A DNA stretch of 64,000 nucleotides from Tritonibacter scottomollicae (GTDB lineage: Bacteria > Pseudomonadota > Alphaproteobacteria > Rhodobacterales > Rhodobacteraceae): positions 186,001-250,000 of the forward strand of contig NZ_PVUF01000001.1 of the NCBI RefSeq assembly GCF_003003215.1, given 5' to 3'. Shown here piece by piece: positions 1 to 8,692 of this stretch. Below the pieces are notes generated by a model. That model saw only the letters and a list, made by a program, of their open reading frames with translations. It had not been told where the DNA came from and made no database searches. Position 1 is the first letter of the stretch; every line of letters starts with the position of its first letter. The translations under genes and the position numbers were made by a program.

Positions 1-1
1 G

Positions 2-448
2 GCTCCCCTGATGTACGAATCCTCGCAACAGGCGCAGTTCCTGAAGCCTACGGTGATCACGCTGGTCTATGGCCTTGGCTTTGGCATGTTCCTGGTGCTG
101 CTGGTGGTGCCGGCGTTGGTGGCGATCCAGGCGGATATCTCCCGCCCGATCCACTCGCTGAAAAGGGCGCTGGCGGCGGGGCAGCACGCGGGCGCGCGTC
201 GTCTGCGGTTGCTGATGGGGCTGAGTGGCGTGGCGCATCTCGGCTGGCTGGCGGTGACGCTGGGCCAGACCATGGCCACCGGCATCCTGCCTGCAGCGTT
301 CCGGCAGATGCTGCCGGACCTGGCCGATATGGAACCGGTCCGCGCGGCGCTCGTGCTCTGTCTGCTTGGTTTTGCGGTGCTGTCGATCTTGACCTATGTG
401 ATCGGTGCGATGGGGGCGCTGCGCGGCTCCTGGCGCCAGCGCGCCTGA
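2..448 (+). CDS. RND efflux transporter permease, C-terminal end (5' truncated by window edge)
   Basis: The reading frame is open from the first bases, so this is the last 148 codons of a larger gene. The segment beginning with APLMYESSQQAQFLKP and running into a hydrophobic helix that ends VVPALVAIQ is the usual last transmembrane helix of an AcrB-type RND permease, which drives proton-coupled export across the inner membrane. About 90 further residues follow, with two more hydrophobic stretches (near local residues 65-85 and 110-135), so the tail is longer than in E. coli AcrB. The ATG at 11 is an internal methionine and not a start. The 3' end overlaps the convergent Nudix gene by 55 bp. 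The substrate cannot be told from this fragment. Confidence 0.75.
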   Translation, partial: APLMYESSQQAQFLKPTVITLVYGLGFGMFLVLLVVPALVAIQADISRPIHSLKRALAAGQHAGARRLRLLMGLSGVAHLGWLAVTLGQTMATGILPAAFRQMLPDLADMEPVRAALVLCLLGFAVLSILTYVIGAMGALRGSWRQRA

Positions 449-885
449 GCCAGCCGCGCCAGTTCCGCCACCCGGTCCAGAAGGTCAAGACCAAGCGCCT
501 CGATCCGCGCCACTGGCACCCAGCGGGCCTCCAGCGCGTCATCATCGGGCACCGGCTGGCCGGACACATAATGACACAGCGTTGCCACCAGGAAGTACTG
601 CCCGCCAACCACACCATCCGCATCGCGTGGAATCACATCCAAGGTTATCAGCTGCGCGCCTGGCTCTGCGATCACGCCGGTTTCTTCCTGCAACTCCCGC
701 GCCGCGGCCTCGGCGGCAGTCTCGCCCAGCTCCACATGGCCGCCGGGAAAGCCCCATGTACCTGCGTTTGGCGGGTTCCTGCGCTTCACGAGGATCACGC
801 AATCCTCCCCCTCTACATGCGCACAAACCACCCCAAGGGCACCAAGGATCGGGCGACGTGGCGGGGCCGTGGGGGTTTTGGTCAT
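394..885 (-). CDS. Nudix hydrolase
   Basis: This 163-residue protein has a complete Nudix box at residues 48-70: GG, then E at the usual spacing, then RELQEETG. Nudix enzymes cleave nucleoside diphosphates linked to another group, with Mg2+ bound by the REXXEE glutamates. Residues 11-47 form the expected first strands. I start at the ATG at 885 (MTKTPTAPP) because the upstream in-frame extension has no Nudix-like sequence and runs into the next gene. The stop at 394 lies inside the RND gene, so the two convergent genes overlap by 55 bp. The substrate is unknown; the size fits a small ADP-ribose or dNTP pyrophosphatase-like member. Confidence 0.88.
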   Translation of the reverse strand: MTKTPTAPPRRPILGALGVVCAHVEGEDCVILVKRRNPPNAGTWGFPGGHVELGETAAEAAARELQEETGVIAEPGAQLITLDVIPRDADGVVGGQYFLVATLCHYVSGQPVPDDDALEARWVPVARIEALGLDLLDRVAELARLAQARWRQEPRSAPIAPIT

Positions 886-961
886 CTGGACGAGGCCTTC
901 TGTCGAGAATCTGTCGGAACAGGGGGCGGCGGCGACATCAATGCTGCATGAATTCAGACGC

Positions 962-1789
962 TTAGCCTGATGTGCAGCCCCGAATGTCCACAGCATGCGA
1001 TGTTCCCAGCACCGTAAAGCGCAGAGCGGAGCGGTCAACCGCAACCGGGCCGTCACGTGCAGGCAAAAGCTCTGCCTCAGCCACCAATTCAGATCCTTCG
1101 CGCCAGGATTTGGTTTCGGTGGCCACCAGGGCTGCGCCCCCGCCCTCGATCACGGCGTATTCTTCCGCGCCGGCGGAGGGCATGGAAATCCGGGCCGATA
1201 CCTTCATGCCATAGGGGGTCGGCGACAGGTGGCAGGTGACACCGCGCACCCTTGCCTCGGACGCGGAGTATGGTCGGGCCGCCAGCGCAGCGGCAATCGC
1301 CGGGTGGCGCCCGGCCGCAAGATCGGCACGGTGATCAAAGCGCAATTCGGAAGGAATGCAGACATCCTTGCACAGGCCCAGTTCCATGCGCCCCTTTAGG
1401 CGGATTGGCTTGCCGGGGCTCTTGGGCGTGATCTCGATCGGCAGCACCAACTCGTCGTGATAGCCAATGGTGCGCATGCCCGAGGTCAGGAAAACCTCCG
1501 GCGTTGGCCATGTAATGCGGAGATCGGCGACGTTCCGGGAGCCTTGCCAGTGGAATTGGGGCGGAATGCCCGCATCGCCCGGCGCGCGCCAATAGGTCTT
1601 CCACCCGTCTTCAAGCCGCAGATGCAACGCACCGAGATAGCGCCCGTCCGCAGTCGGGCCGCCATCCAACACGTTGATCGTCGCCACATTGTCCCAGTTG
1701 TTGCCGGCCATCGATGGCACGGCGCCAGAGGTCAAAGACGCCAGCGCCAGCGCGGCAGACGCCAGAAAAGATCGCAGATTTACACTCAT
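962..1789 (-). CDS. Periplasmic DsbD-type domain protein (protein-disulfide reductase N-terminal domain)
   Basis: This 275-residue protein has a signal peptide (residues 1-28, ending PSMAGN). It resembles the soluble alpha domain of DsbD: WKTYWRAPGDAG near residues 63-74 and a cysteine pair, C140 and C144, in GLCKDVCIP, matching the domain that passes electrons to periplasmic partners. The transmembrane beta domain and the thioredoxin-like gamma domain of full DsbD are missing, so it is a stand-alone alpha domain. Partner and substrate are unknown. It is divergent from yqgE, with a 178-bp spacer that holds both promoters. Confidence 0.8.
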   Translation of the reverse strand: MSVNLRSFLASAALALASLTSGAVPSMAGNNWDNVATINVLDGGPTADGRYLGALHLRLEDGWKTYWRAPGDAGIPPQFHWQGSRNVADLRITWPTPEVFLTSGMRTIGYHDELVLPIEITPKSPGKPIRLKGRMELGLCKDVCIPSELRFDHRADLAAGRHPAIAAALAARPYSASEARVRGVTCHLSPTPYGMKVSARISMPSAGAEEYAVIEGGGAALVATETKSWREGSELVAEAELLPARDGPVAVDRSALRFTVLGTSHAVDIRGCTSG

Positions 1790-1967
1790 GTCAAAGCTAT
1801 CGCCGGAGGCTCCGTAAAAGCCAAGTCACATCCGGGCGAGGCTACCGTAATGTCACCGAAACGTGACAGGCGGCGACGGTGAAGGGGGGCAGGGCGGAGG
1901 GTTGCAACTGCTGTTTCCGCGCGTCATGCTGGGTGCAAAGGCCGCGCGCCGCAACAGAGGCAGTCAC

Positions 1968-2522
1968 ATGGAACTGACAGGTAAGTTGCTGATCGCAATG
2001 CCGGGAATCGGCGATCCCCGGTTTGACAACTCTGTGGTATTGCTGTGTTCGCACGGGGATGAGGGGGCGATGGGCTTGATCATCAACAAGCTCGCCCCGG
2101 GTGTTGTTCTGAAATCGCTGTTTGACCAGTTGGAGATAGAGACGCGGCCCGCCGCAGGAAATACGCCGGTCTATTTCGGCGGCCCGGTGGAAACCCAGCG
2201 CGGGTTCGTGCTGCATTCCGATGAATACATTTCCACGGTGAATTCGCTCCCGATTAAACCGGGGGTCTCGATGACCGCCACACTGGATGTGCTGGAGGAA
2301 ATCGCCGAGGGGCGCGGCCCGGAGCAATATCTGGTGATGCTTGGTTATGCCGGTTGGGGGCCAGGGCAGCTGGAAGACGAGATTGCCCAGAACGGCTGGC
2401 TCACCGCAGATGCGCAGCCGGAGATGATCTTTACCGACACCGCCGATGACAAATGGGAGGCAGCCCTGGCCAGTATCGGCGTGACGCCGCTGAACCTGTC
2501 GATGGACGCGGGGCACGCCTGA
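1968..2522 (+). CDS. YqgE/AlgH family protein
   Basis: This 184-residue protein begins MELTGKLLIAMPG and contains GLIINKLAP (about residues 39-47) and VYFGGPVE (about 65-72), which are hallmarks of the YqgE/AlgH family. The family is a conserved cytosolic fold of unclear biochemical role, once linked to alginate regulation. The ATG at 1968 is preferred over the in-frame ATG at 1926 because AGAGG sits 7-12 bases upstream and family members start at this motif. Downstream is a repeat-bearing spacer before the convergent tsaC gene. Confidence 0.9.
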   Translation: MELTGKLLIAMPGIGDPRFDNSVVLLCSHGDEGAMGLIINKLAPGVVLKSLFDQLEIETRPAAGNTPVYFGGPVETQRGFVLHSDEYISTVNSLPIKPGVSMTATLDVLEEIAEGRGPEQYLVMLGYAGWGPGQLEDEIAQNGWLTADAQPEMIFTDTADDKWEAALASIGVTPLNLSMDAGHA

Positions 2523-2571
2523 GCAGGCCCTGACGCAAGACGGTAAATCTGAGGCGTGCAAGGCCGGGGCG

Positions 2572-2637
2572 CTCCCGCCCGTCGCATCTGCATTGAAAAT
2601 GCAGACACTCCCGTTGGGCCGCGCGCCGCTGGCGCGG
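2572..2637 (+). repeat. Intergenic palindromic repeat, copy A (family also at 14274-14352 and 14401-14467)
   Basis: From CTCCCGCCCGTCG to the CGCGCC/GGCGCG hairpin, this stretch matches the reverse complement of 14401-14467 at most positions. The shared layout is CTCCCGCC, a small hairpin with the GCATT/AATGC stem, CTCCCGTTGGGCC, and then a G+C hairpin. It lies between the convergent yqgE and tsaC genes, where it may also act as a transcription stop. Confidence 0.75.
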
Positions 2638-2655
2638 CGCGGGAGCCATCCTCCC

Positions 2656-2700
2656 CTTCATCTTTTCAGAAATATCTCGGAGCGCGAGGCAGAGCCTCGC
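2656..2700 (-). repeat. Intergenic repeat with GATATTT core, copy 1 (second copy near 43578-43640)
   Basis: Read on the minus strand, a GCGAGGC-tct-GCCTCGC hairpin (about 2684-2700) is followed by a 25-base core (2656-2680). The core is identical to 43616-43640 at 24 of 25 positions. Both copies have a hairpin with a TCT loop just before the core. Confidence 0.75.
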
Positions 2701-2726
2701 ATCAAAGAGCGGTTCCAGGTGCAACC

Positions 2727-3701
2727 CTACCGTGGGGCCGCCGCCCGTCGCAGCCGGTCGTTGATCGCAACGCCCAGGCCAACCTCTGGCACCGGCGCCA
2801 CGGCGATCGGCATGCCCCGCGCATCCAGCGCATGCAGGTGACCAAAGAGGTTTGCCGCCGCCTCCGCAAGATCACCATTTTCAGAGAGGTTGAGATCAAA
2901 AATGCCGGGCCCAAAGCCCAAGGAGACCTCGCCCGGGTCGTACTCCGTCGCGTTCAGTCGCACGCTGGCATTTGGGGCATAATGCGACAGCAACTGTCCC
3001 GGTGCGGTCAGCGGGTCCATTGCATCGCGATCCGCGACGGGGTGGCCGAGCACCGAGCTGATGTCCTCCGCCGCCAGACCACCGGGGCGCAGCAGCACCG
3101 GCATATCGCCCGCCAGCCCAAGGATGGTGGATTCCACGCCGACAGCGCAGGGTCCATCATCCAGGATCGCGGCGATCTTGCCGCCCAGGCCGACCCGCAC
3201 ATGCTCGGCAGTGGTTGGACTGATCCGACCCGACGGATTGGCCGAAGGTGCGGCCACCGGACCATCCACTGCGGCCAGCAAGTCGCGTGCGCAGGCTTTG
3301 GCTGGCACCCGCACTGCCAGCGTCTGAAGCCCGGCAGTCACCAGAGGTGACACGTCATGGCCCTCCCGCAGGGGCAGCACCAGCGTCAGCGGACCGGGCC
3401 AGAAGGCCGCCGCCATCGCCTCGGCCCAATCATTCCATTGTACCAGCTTCTGCGCCGCCGCCACATCTGCCACATGGGCGATCAGCGGATTGAACGAGGG
3501 GCGCCCCTTGGTGGCATAGATCGCCGCCACGGCCGCGCCATTGCGCGCATCGGCGCCGAGCCCGTAGACCGTCTCTGTCGGAAACGCCACCAACTGACCG
3601 GCCCGCAGCAGTGCGGCGGCGTGATCAATGCCCGCACGCGAGGGCGTCAGCGCCTCGGTCTCTATTCTGGTCTCGCTCATCGGTGCATGTCCCGGCGTCA
3701 T
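2727..3701 (-). CDS. tsaC: L-threonylcarbamoyladenylate synthase (long, Sua5-type)
   Basis: This 324-residue protein makes threonylcarbamoyl-AMP from threonine, bicarbonate and ATP, the first step of tRNA t6A37 formation. The N-terminal YrdC-like domain shows FPTETVYGLGAD (near 41-52), KGRPSFNPL, and SANPSGR. A C-terminal Sua5 domain follows the linker LLSHYAPNA (about 246-254), so this is the two-domain form and not the short TsaC. The start may be the ATG at 3701 or the one at 3680 (MSETRIET); both have weak purine-rich upstream sequence. The gene is divergent from the acyl-CoA dehydrogenase gene. Confidence 0.92.
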   Translation of the reverse strand: MTPGHAPMSETRIETEALTPSRAGIDHAAALLRAGQLVAFPTETVYGLGADARNGAAVAAIYATKGRPSFNPLIAHVADVAAAQKLVQWNDWAEAMAAAFWPGPLTLVLPLREGHDVSPLVTAGLQTLAVRVPAKACARDLLAAVDGPVAAPSANPSGRISPTTAEHVRVGLGGKIAAILDDGPCAVGVESTILGLAGDMPVLLRPGGLAAEDISSVLGHPVADRDAMDPLTAPGQLLSHYAPNASVRLNATEYDPGEVSLGFGPGIFDLNLSENGDLAEAAANLFGHLHALDARGMPIAVAPVPEVGLGVAINDRLRRAAAPR

Positions 3702-3887
3702 ATTCCGTTTGGTCGCTCCGTCACATGGCTCCTGACGCGGCGTTCTGATTGCGCGGACACCGGAGCTGTTTACCTAAATGACCAAGGCACAGTAGATAAC
3801 GGGTAGCGGACCGGATGCCAAGGTACTCCGCACCCCGTCGATGTGCTCCGTTTGAGACGCCCGCCCGATCACAAGAGGTCCCGCCCG

Positions 3888-5600
3888 ATGAGCTACCGCG
3901 CCCCCGTTTCCGAATATCAGTTCCTGCTGCAGGATATCCTCGGTTACCAACAGATCACCGCCACCGACCGGTTTGCCGAGGCAGATTCCGATGTGGCCAG
4001 CGCCATCCTGACCGAAGCGGGCAAGATGTGTGACGAGGTGCTGGGCCCTTTGCAGCGCAACGGCGATCTGGAACCGGCACGGTTGGAAAACGGGGTGTTG
4101 CGGACCTCCTCCGGGTTTGGTGACGGCTACAAGGCCATTGCGAGTGGCGGCTGGGTCGGCATGAGCGCAGACCCCGAGTATGGTGGCATGGGGTTGCCGA
4201 TGTCGCTGACCACTGCGGTTAACGAGATGATGTCCGGCGCCTGCCTGTCGCTGCAACTGGCGCCCCTGATGAGCCAGGGCCAGATCGAGGCGCTGGAACA
4301 TCACGCCTCGGACGCGATGAAGGATGTCTATCTGCCGAAGCTGATTTCCGGCGAATGGACCGGAACCATGAACCTCACGGAGCCGCAGGCAGGGTCTGAC
4401 GTGGGCGCGCTCTCGTCTAAGGCAGAGCCGAATGGTGACGGCACCTATGCGGTCAGCGGTCAGAAGATCTATATCTCCTGGGGTGACAACGACTTTGCCG
4501 AAAACGTCTGCCATCTGGTGCTGGCGCGATTGCCGGACGGGGTGGCGGGCACCAAGGGGATCTCGCTGTTCCTGGTGCCCAAGTACATTCCGGACGAGAA
4601 CGGCAATCCCGGCAAGGCAAATGACCTCAAGGTGGTCAGCCTTGAGCACAAGATGGGCCTGCACGGCTCTCCCACCTGCGTGATGCAATATGATGGCGCC
4701 ACCGGCTGGCTTGTGGGCAAGGAATACGGTGGCATGGCGGCGATGTTCACCATGATGAACAACGCCCGCCTCGGCGTGGGCGGGCAGGGCGTCGGCGCCG
4801 CCGAAGGGGCCTATCAGCACGCGCTGACCTATGCGTTGGACCGTAAACAGGGCAAGACGCCGGTCGAGGGCGGAACAGGTACCATTGTCGACCACGCCGA
4901 TGTGCGCCGCATGCTGATGGAGATGAAGGCGGATGTTTATGCGTCGCGTGCCATCATGCTGGCCTGCGCCGGTGCCATCGACATGGGCACCGCAACCGGC
5001 GAGGCGGAGTGGAAGACCCGCGCCGCGTTCCTGACGCCGATCGCCAAGGCCTTTGGCACGGAAACCGGTATCCGTGTGGCGGAACAGGGGGTGCAGGTGC
5101 ATGGCGGCATGGGGTTCATCGAGGAAACCGGCGCCGCGCAGTTCTACCGCGACGTCCGCGTGACAGCGATCTACGAGGGCACCAACGGCATTCAGGCCAT
5201 GGATCTTGTGGCGCGCAAGATGATGGACGGCGGCGAGATGGCGCATCGGCTGATCGACGAGATCGAGGAACAGGCCGAACGGGCCCGCCCCACCCATCCC
5301 AATATGGCCGAGGCGGTCTGGCAGGCCTGCGAAACCCTGCGCGAAGCCACCGAATGGCTGGTCGAGGCGGACATGCAGGACCGCTTTGCCGGAGCGGTGC
5401 CCTATCTGATGGCCTTCGCGCGGGTTCTGGGCGGCCACTATCACCTGGCCGCAGCCCTCGCCGACAAGGGTGGCGCGCGCGAGAAACTGGCGCGCTTCTA
5501 CATCAAGCGGATGCTGCCCCAGCACGCGGCCTATCTGGTGCATGCGCAAGAGGGCGCGGCAGGCGCCTTTGCCCTCACCGCCGAAGAACTGGCGGGCTGA
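3888..5600 (+). CDS. Acyl-CoA dehydrogenase, long DmdC-like family
   Basis: This 570-residue FAD flavoenzyme has the acyl-CoA dehydrogenase core: TMNLTEPQAGSDVGAL for flavin and substrate binding, GVQVHGGMGF, and YEGTNGIQ with the likely catalytic glutamate. A C-terminal extension of about 130 residues is typical of the long family that includes DmdC, the methylmercaptopropionyl-CoA dehydrogenase of DMSP demethylation. Roseobacters carry several paralogues, so the substrate cannot be fixed from sequence; a general medium or branched acyl-CoA is equally possible. Electrons would go to ETF and then to the ETF-QO encoded at 18150. The ATG at 3888 is chosen for AAGAGG 10-15 bases upstream. An MBL hydrolase follows 4 bases later. 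Confidence 0.88.
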   Translation: MSYRAPVSEYQFLLQDILGYQQITATDRFAEADSDVASAILTEAGKMCDEVLGPLQRNGDLEPARLENGVLRTSSGFGDGYKAIASGGWVGMSADPEYGGMGLPMSLTTAVNEMMSGACLSLQLAPLMSQGQIEALEHHASDAMKDVYLPKLISGEWTGTMNLTEPQAGSDVGALSSKAEPNGDGTYAVSGQKIYISWGDNDFAENVCHLVLARLPDGVAGTKGISLFLVPKYIPDENGNPGKANDLKVVSLEHKMGLHGSPTCVMQYDGATGWLVGKEYGGMAAMFTMMNNARLGVGGQGVGAAEGAYQHALTYALDRKQGKTPVEGGTGTIVDHADVRRMLMEMKADVYASRAIMLACAGAIDMGTATGEAEWKTRAAFLTPIAKAFGTETGIRVAEQGVQVHGGMGFIEETGAAQFYRDVRVTAIYEGTNGIQAMDLVARKMMDGGEMAHRLIDEIEEQAERARPTHPNMAEAVWQACETLREATEWLVEADMQDRFAGAVPYLMAFARVLGGHYHLAAALADKGGAREKLARFYIKRMLPQHAAYLVHAQEGAAGAFALTAEELAG

Positions 5601-5604
5601 GGAT

Positions 5605-6648
5605 ATGGCCTCTGTTCCCGAAGTCGCCCCGCGCACGCCCTGGCAAGAACCGCCCGCCAAAGGAGAGGCCATCGAGGTTGCCGAAGGTGTGCTGTGGATG
5701 CGGCTGCCGCTGCCGATGAAGCTCGACCACGTCAATGTCTATGCGCTGGATGAGGGCGATCATTGGACCGTGGTGGACACCGGCATGTCGTCAAAAACGA
5801 CCCGCCGCATTTGGGAACAGCTGATGGCCGGTCCCTTGGGCGGCAAGCCGGTAGGGCGCGTGGTGGTGACCCATCATCACCCCGACCACATCGGCAATGC
5901 GGGCTGGTTCCAGTCCGAACATGGCGCGGAACTGGTGACCACCCGGACCGCCTGGCTGTTTGCGCGCATGCTGACGCTCGATGTGCAGGAGGAATGGCCC
6001 GAGGAGACTCTGGCCTATTACCGCAGCGCCGGCATGGACCCGGACACCTACGCCACGCGCAAGGCAGAACGACCCTTCAACTTCTCCGACACGGTCTACC
6101 CGATGCCGCTGGGCTTCACCCGGGTGCAGCAGGGCGATGTGTTCCGCATGGGTGGGCGTGACTGGGACGTGCATATGGGCAATGGCCACGCGCCCGAGCA
6201 CGCAACATTCTGGAGCCGGGACGACAATCTGGTGCTGACTGGCGATCAGGTGCTGTCGTCCATCAGCCCCAACATTGGCGTCTATGCGACTGAGCCCGAG
6301 GCCGACCCTCTGGCCGAATGGCTGGAAGCCTGCGAGCGGCTGGCGGCGCTGGCGCGTCCCGACCATCTGGCGCTGGGCGGTCACAAGCTGCCCTTCACCC
6401 GACTGCCACTGCGGATGCGCCAGCTCATCGACAACCATCATGGTGCGCTGGAACGACTGCTCGACCACCTCGATACCCCCAAAAGCGCCGCGGAGTGTTT
6501 CCCGCCCTTGTTCAAACGCAAGATCGGCCCCGGCGAATACGGCCTCGCGCTGGTGGAGGCGGTGGCCCATGTGAATCACCTCTACCGCACCGGCCAGGTC
6601 TCGCGCACACGGCGCGATGATGAGGCTTGGGTTTACCAACGGCGTTAA
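5605..6648 (+). CDS. MBL-fold metallo-hydrolase
   Basis: This 347-residue protein has the zinc-binding HxHxDH motif at H90-H92-D94-H95 (THHHPDHIGN), a VVDTG strand at about 57-60, and later metal ligands in NGHAPEH and LTGDQVL. The C-terminal part is helical, as in the glyoxalase II/LACTB2-like group. It starts 4 bases after the acyl-CoA dehydrogenase stop, so the two are probably one transcript, and it could hydrolyse a thioester or lactone product of that enzyme. The substrate is otherwise unknown. The ATG at 5605 is preferred because the upstream in-frame sequence lies wholly inside the previous gene. Confidence 0.85.
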   Translation: MASVPEVAPRTPWQEPPAKGEAIEVAEGVLWMRLPLPMKLDHVNVYALDEGDHWTVVDTGMSSKTTRRIWEQLMAGPLGGKPVGRVVVTHHHPDHIGNAGWFQSEHGAELVTTRTAWLFARMLTLDVQEEWPEETLAYYRSAGMDPDTYATRKAERPFNFSDTVYPMPLGFTRVQQGDVFRMGGRDWDVHMGNGHAPEHATFWSRDDNLVLTGDQVLSSISPNIGVYATEPEADPLAEWLEACERLAALARPDHLALGGHKLPFTRLPLRMRQLIDNHHGALERLLDHLDTPKSAAECFPPLFKRKIGPGEYGLALVEAVAHVNHLYRTGQVSRTRRDDEAWVYQRR

Positions 6649-6692
6649 GCCTGCCACCTTGGTTGAAACTTTGACGACCCGGGGATTTTCCA

Positions 6693-7154
6693 ATGGATGA
6701 CAAGATTTCAACCAGCGCCGAAGTGGCAGAAGCGGCGGCGCTGCCCTGCCATCGCGAGGTTCACACCGATCCGGATGCGCCCGAAGCGCTGAAGGATGTC
6801 CCCGCACCTATGCAGAAGGTGCCGTCTCCGGAGCAGAAGAGCCCGGCGCGTTGGGCCTATGAACGCATGATCCTTTATATCCAGAACTTCGAAAAGACGC
6901 TGGATGGCGAACACGAGGTCGCCATGGGCTTTGCCGGCGGTGATGCCGGCGTGCTGCGGATCGAAGGCATGGGGTATTTCGACCCGGATATCGTGACTTT
7001 CTACGGCAGCGATTCGCGGGGGGCCAAAACGCAGTTGGTGCAGCATGTGAGCCAGCTTAACGTGATCTTGCGGGCAATGCCCAAACCCAAACCGGAAGAG
7101 CCAGCCAAACGCATTGGCTTCCGTCTGGTGGCAGAACTGGAAGATGCGGCCTGA
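6693..7154 (+). CDS. DUF6173 family protein
   Basis: This 153-residue soluble protein has a proline- and charge-rich N-terminus (about 1-50) and then a conserved-looking block: WAYERMILYIQNFE, EHEVAMGF, LRIEGMGYFDPDIVTFYG, QLVQHVSQLNV. I recognise this as the alphaproteobacterial DUF6173 pattern. No catalytic motif or signal peptide is visible and its function is unknown. It follows the MBL gene by 44 bases and may be co-transcribed. The family call is from memory of the motif, so it is less certain than the reality of the gene. Confidence 0.75.
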   Translation: MDDKISTSAEVAEAAALPCHREVHTDPDAPEALKDVPAPMQKVPSPEQKSPARWAYERMILYIQNFEKTLDGEHEVAMGFAGGDAGVLRIEGMGYFDPDIVTFYGSDSRGAKTQLVQHVSQLNVILRAMPKPKPEEPAKRIGFRLVAELEDAA

Positions 7155-7404
7155 CAACCGTTCCCAATGAGGTGCCACGAGACAAGGCATGCTCAAACGG
7201 CTCTGCTTTGTTGCGCATCGCGCGACGGGGCAGGGTCCGTTGCGGGCGGATGAGCGGCACCTGAACGAGAATTTGCAAAGCCTTGTCGTACCTATGGCCC
7301 GTTGCAGCCCCATTGCGTCTGTGGCGCGATAGGGGTGGTGACAGCGGTTTGGAAATCCAGTATCACCAGCTTCAAGTGAACAGATGCGAACAGGATCTCG
7401 AGAA
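7155..7404. other. 250-bp spacer with no convincing gene
   Basis: Short frames exist on both strands but overlap neighbours out of frame and lack start signals. The last 60 bases probably carry the promoter and leader of the oxidase subunit IV gene. I see nothing else in it. Confidence 0.5.
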
Positions 7405-7539
7405 ATGGCTGAACACAAGCACGGCAGCATGGACTATAGCGTTCAGGAAAAAACCTATGCGGGTTTCATGACCTTTGTGACCCGCGTTACCATCGCTTTG
7501 GTGGTCTTCGCCCTGTTCCTGGCAGTTTTCGCCACCTGA
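7405..7539 (+). CDS. aa3-type cytochrome c oxidase subunit IV
   Basis: This is a 44-residue membrane protein. The N-terminus is hydrophilic (MAEHKHGSMDYSVQEKTY, with the typical HGSMD signature) and one transmembrane helix runs from about residue 21 to 43. This matches the tiny fourth subunit of alphaproteobacterial aa3 cytochrome oxidases known from Paracoccus and Rhodobacter structures; it is peripheral to catalysis. The other oxidase subunits are not nearby, which is usual for this gene. Confidence 0.88.
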   Translation: MAEHKHGSMDYSVQEKTYAGFMTFVTRVTIALVVFALFLAVFAT

Positions 7540-7568
7540 CCCGATCCATAGCACCGGAGCCTAGCTGC

Positions 7569-8192
7569 ATGCGGACGCCGATCCTGATTCTTGCGCTCTG
7601 CGCAGCTCTCGCGGGGTGCGCGGCACCTCAGCGCCCGGATGCCGACCCGGACACAATTGCGCGCGTCGCTTATCGTGACGCGGGCAACCCGTCGATGTCG
7701 CTGGTCACGGTGGTCAACAACCGGACCGGGCAGGGCGGGCATACGGCGCTTATGGTCAATGCCTCCGAGCGGGTGATCTTTGATCCGGCCGGATCGTTTT
7801 ATGCCGATGTGGTGCCGGAGCGTCAGGACGTGCTCTACGGTATCTCGCCGAGTGTCTTTCGGGCCTACCGCAGCGCCCACGCGCGCTCGACCTTCCATGT
7901 TGTTACACAGACTGTCGAGCTGACACCGGCGCAGGCCCAGACGGCCTATCAGTTGGTCACCACCAACGGGCGGGTGCCGGGGGCCTTCTGTGCCAATGCA
8001 ACCTCTTCCATTCTGCGACAAATTCCGGGTTTCGAGGGCATCGACGTGACCTATTATCCGGTCAAGCTGCAGGAACAATTTGCACAGGTGCCCGGCGTGG
8101 TGACGGACAAATACTACGAAGATGACAGTGATGATCTGCAATCCGGCCTTGCGGCGGGGAATGTCACTTTGAATGCCGAAGCGGACTCGTGA
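7569..8192 (+). CDS. Predicted lipoprotein of unknown function
   Basis: This 207-residue protein has a lipoprotein signal: hydrophobic residues 4-13, then LAGC at 14-17 with C17 as the lipidated cysteine. Two features hint at a permuted papain-like (NlpC/LRAT/DUF4105-type) fold: GHTALMV with H58, and GAFCAN with C141, with FDPAG between them. That is inference from two motifs; no enzyme is claimed. It starts 29 bases after the oxidase subunit IV stop, and a strong terminator follows at 8254, so it ends its transcription unit. Confidence 0.72.
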   Translation: MRTPILILALCAALAGCAAPQRPDADPDTIARVAYRDAGNPSMSLVTVVNNRTGQGGHTALMVNASERVIFDPAGSFYADVVPERQDVLYGISPSVFRAYRSAHARSTFHVVTQTVELTPAQAQTAYQLVTTNGRVPGAFCANATSSILRQIPGFEGIDVTYYPVKLQEQFAQVPGVVTDKYYEDDSDDLQSGLAAGNVTLNAEADS

Positions 8193-8253
8193 CGCATCTG
8201 ACCTCACGGGTCTCAGGGTTGGCGTTGATCTGAGAGACCTGATTTTGTGATCC

Positions 8254-8277
8254 GGGCGCTGGCAACAGCGCCCTTTT
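8254..8277 (+). terminator. Rho-independent terminator after the lipoprotein gene
   Basis: GGGCGCTG and CAGCGCCC form an 8-bp perfect stem with a GCAA tetraloop, followed at once by TTTT. It lies 62 bases after the stop codon. Confidence 0.85.
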
Positions 8278-8347
8278 CTATTGGCCGCGCGCTGATTTGA
8301 ATGCCAGTCACTGAAATTGGCGTGACCGCAGAGGTTGGCCCAACCGT

Positions 8348-8692
8348 TTAGCCAAACAGATACATCAGCGACCAGAGGCTGCAGGCACCGGTGATCATGG
8401 CGAGCAGCACGTTCTTGGAAAACACGGCGACTGCAAAGGTCAGGGCCGCAGCGGCAAAGTGGATAAGGCTCGGTTCGCCACCCGTGGGCGCAGGCCAGAC
8501 CACCAGCGGCGCTACCAGCGCGGGAATGATTGCAACGGCTGTATAGCGCAGGTGGCGCATCAGCCAGTCCGGCATCGCCTTGTTGCCCACCAAGCCGATG
8601 AAGGCAAATCGCAGCGCGTAAGAACCAATCGCCAGCCCGACGATCACGATCCAGAGTGTGCTGCGGTCAAATGTCATCTCTGTGCCGTTCAT
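8348..8692 (-). CDS. azlD: AzlD domain protein (branched-chain amino acid exporter small subunit)
   Basis: This 114-residue protein is almost wholly hydrophobic, with about four membrane segments (near 12-34, 43-66, 77-92 and 95-113). ALRFAFIGL and the LRYTAVAIIPALVAPLVV region are typical of AzlD. With AzlC it forms a two-component exporter of branched-chain amino acids or related azaleucine-type compounds. Its start overlaps the azlC stop by 4 bases, so the two are translationally coupled. Confidence 0.88.
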   Translation of the reverse strand: MNGTEMTFDRSTLWIVIVGLAIGSYALRFAFIGLVGNKAMPDWLMRHLRYTAVAIIPALVAPLVVWPAPTGGEPSLIHFAAAALTFAVAVFSKNVLLAMITGACSLWSLMYLFG

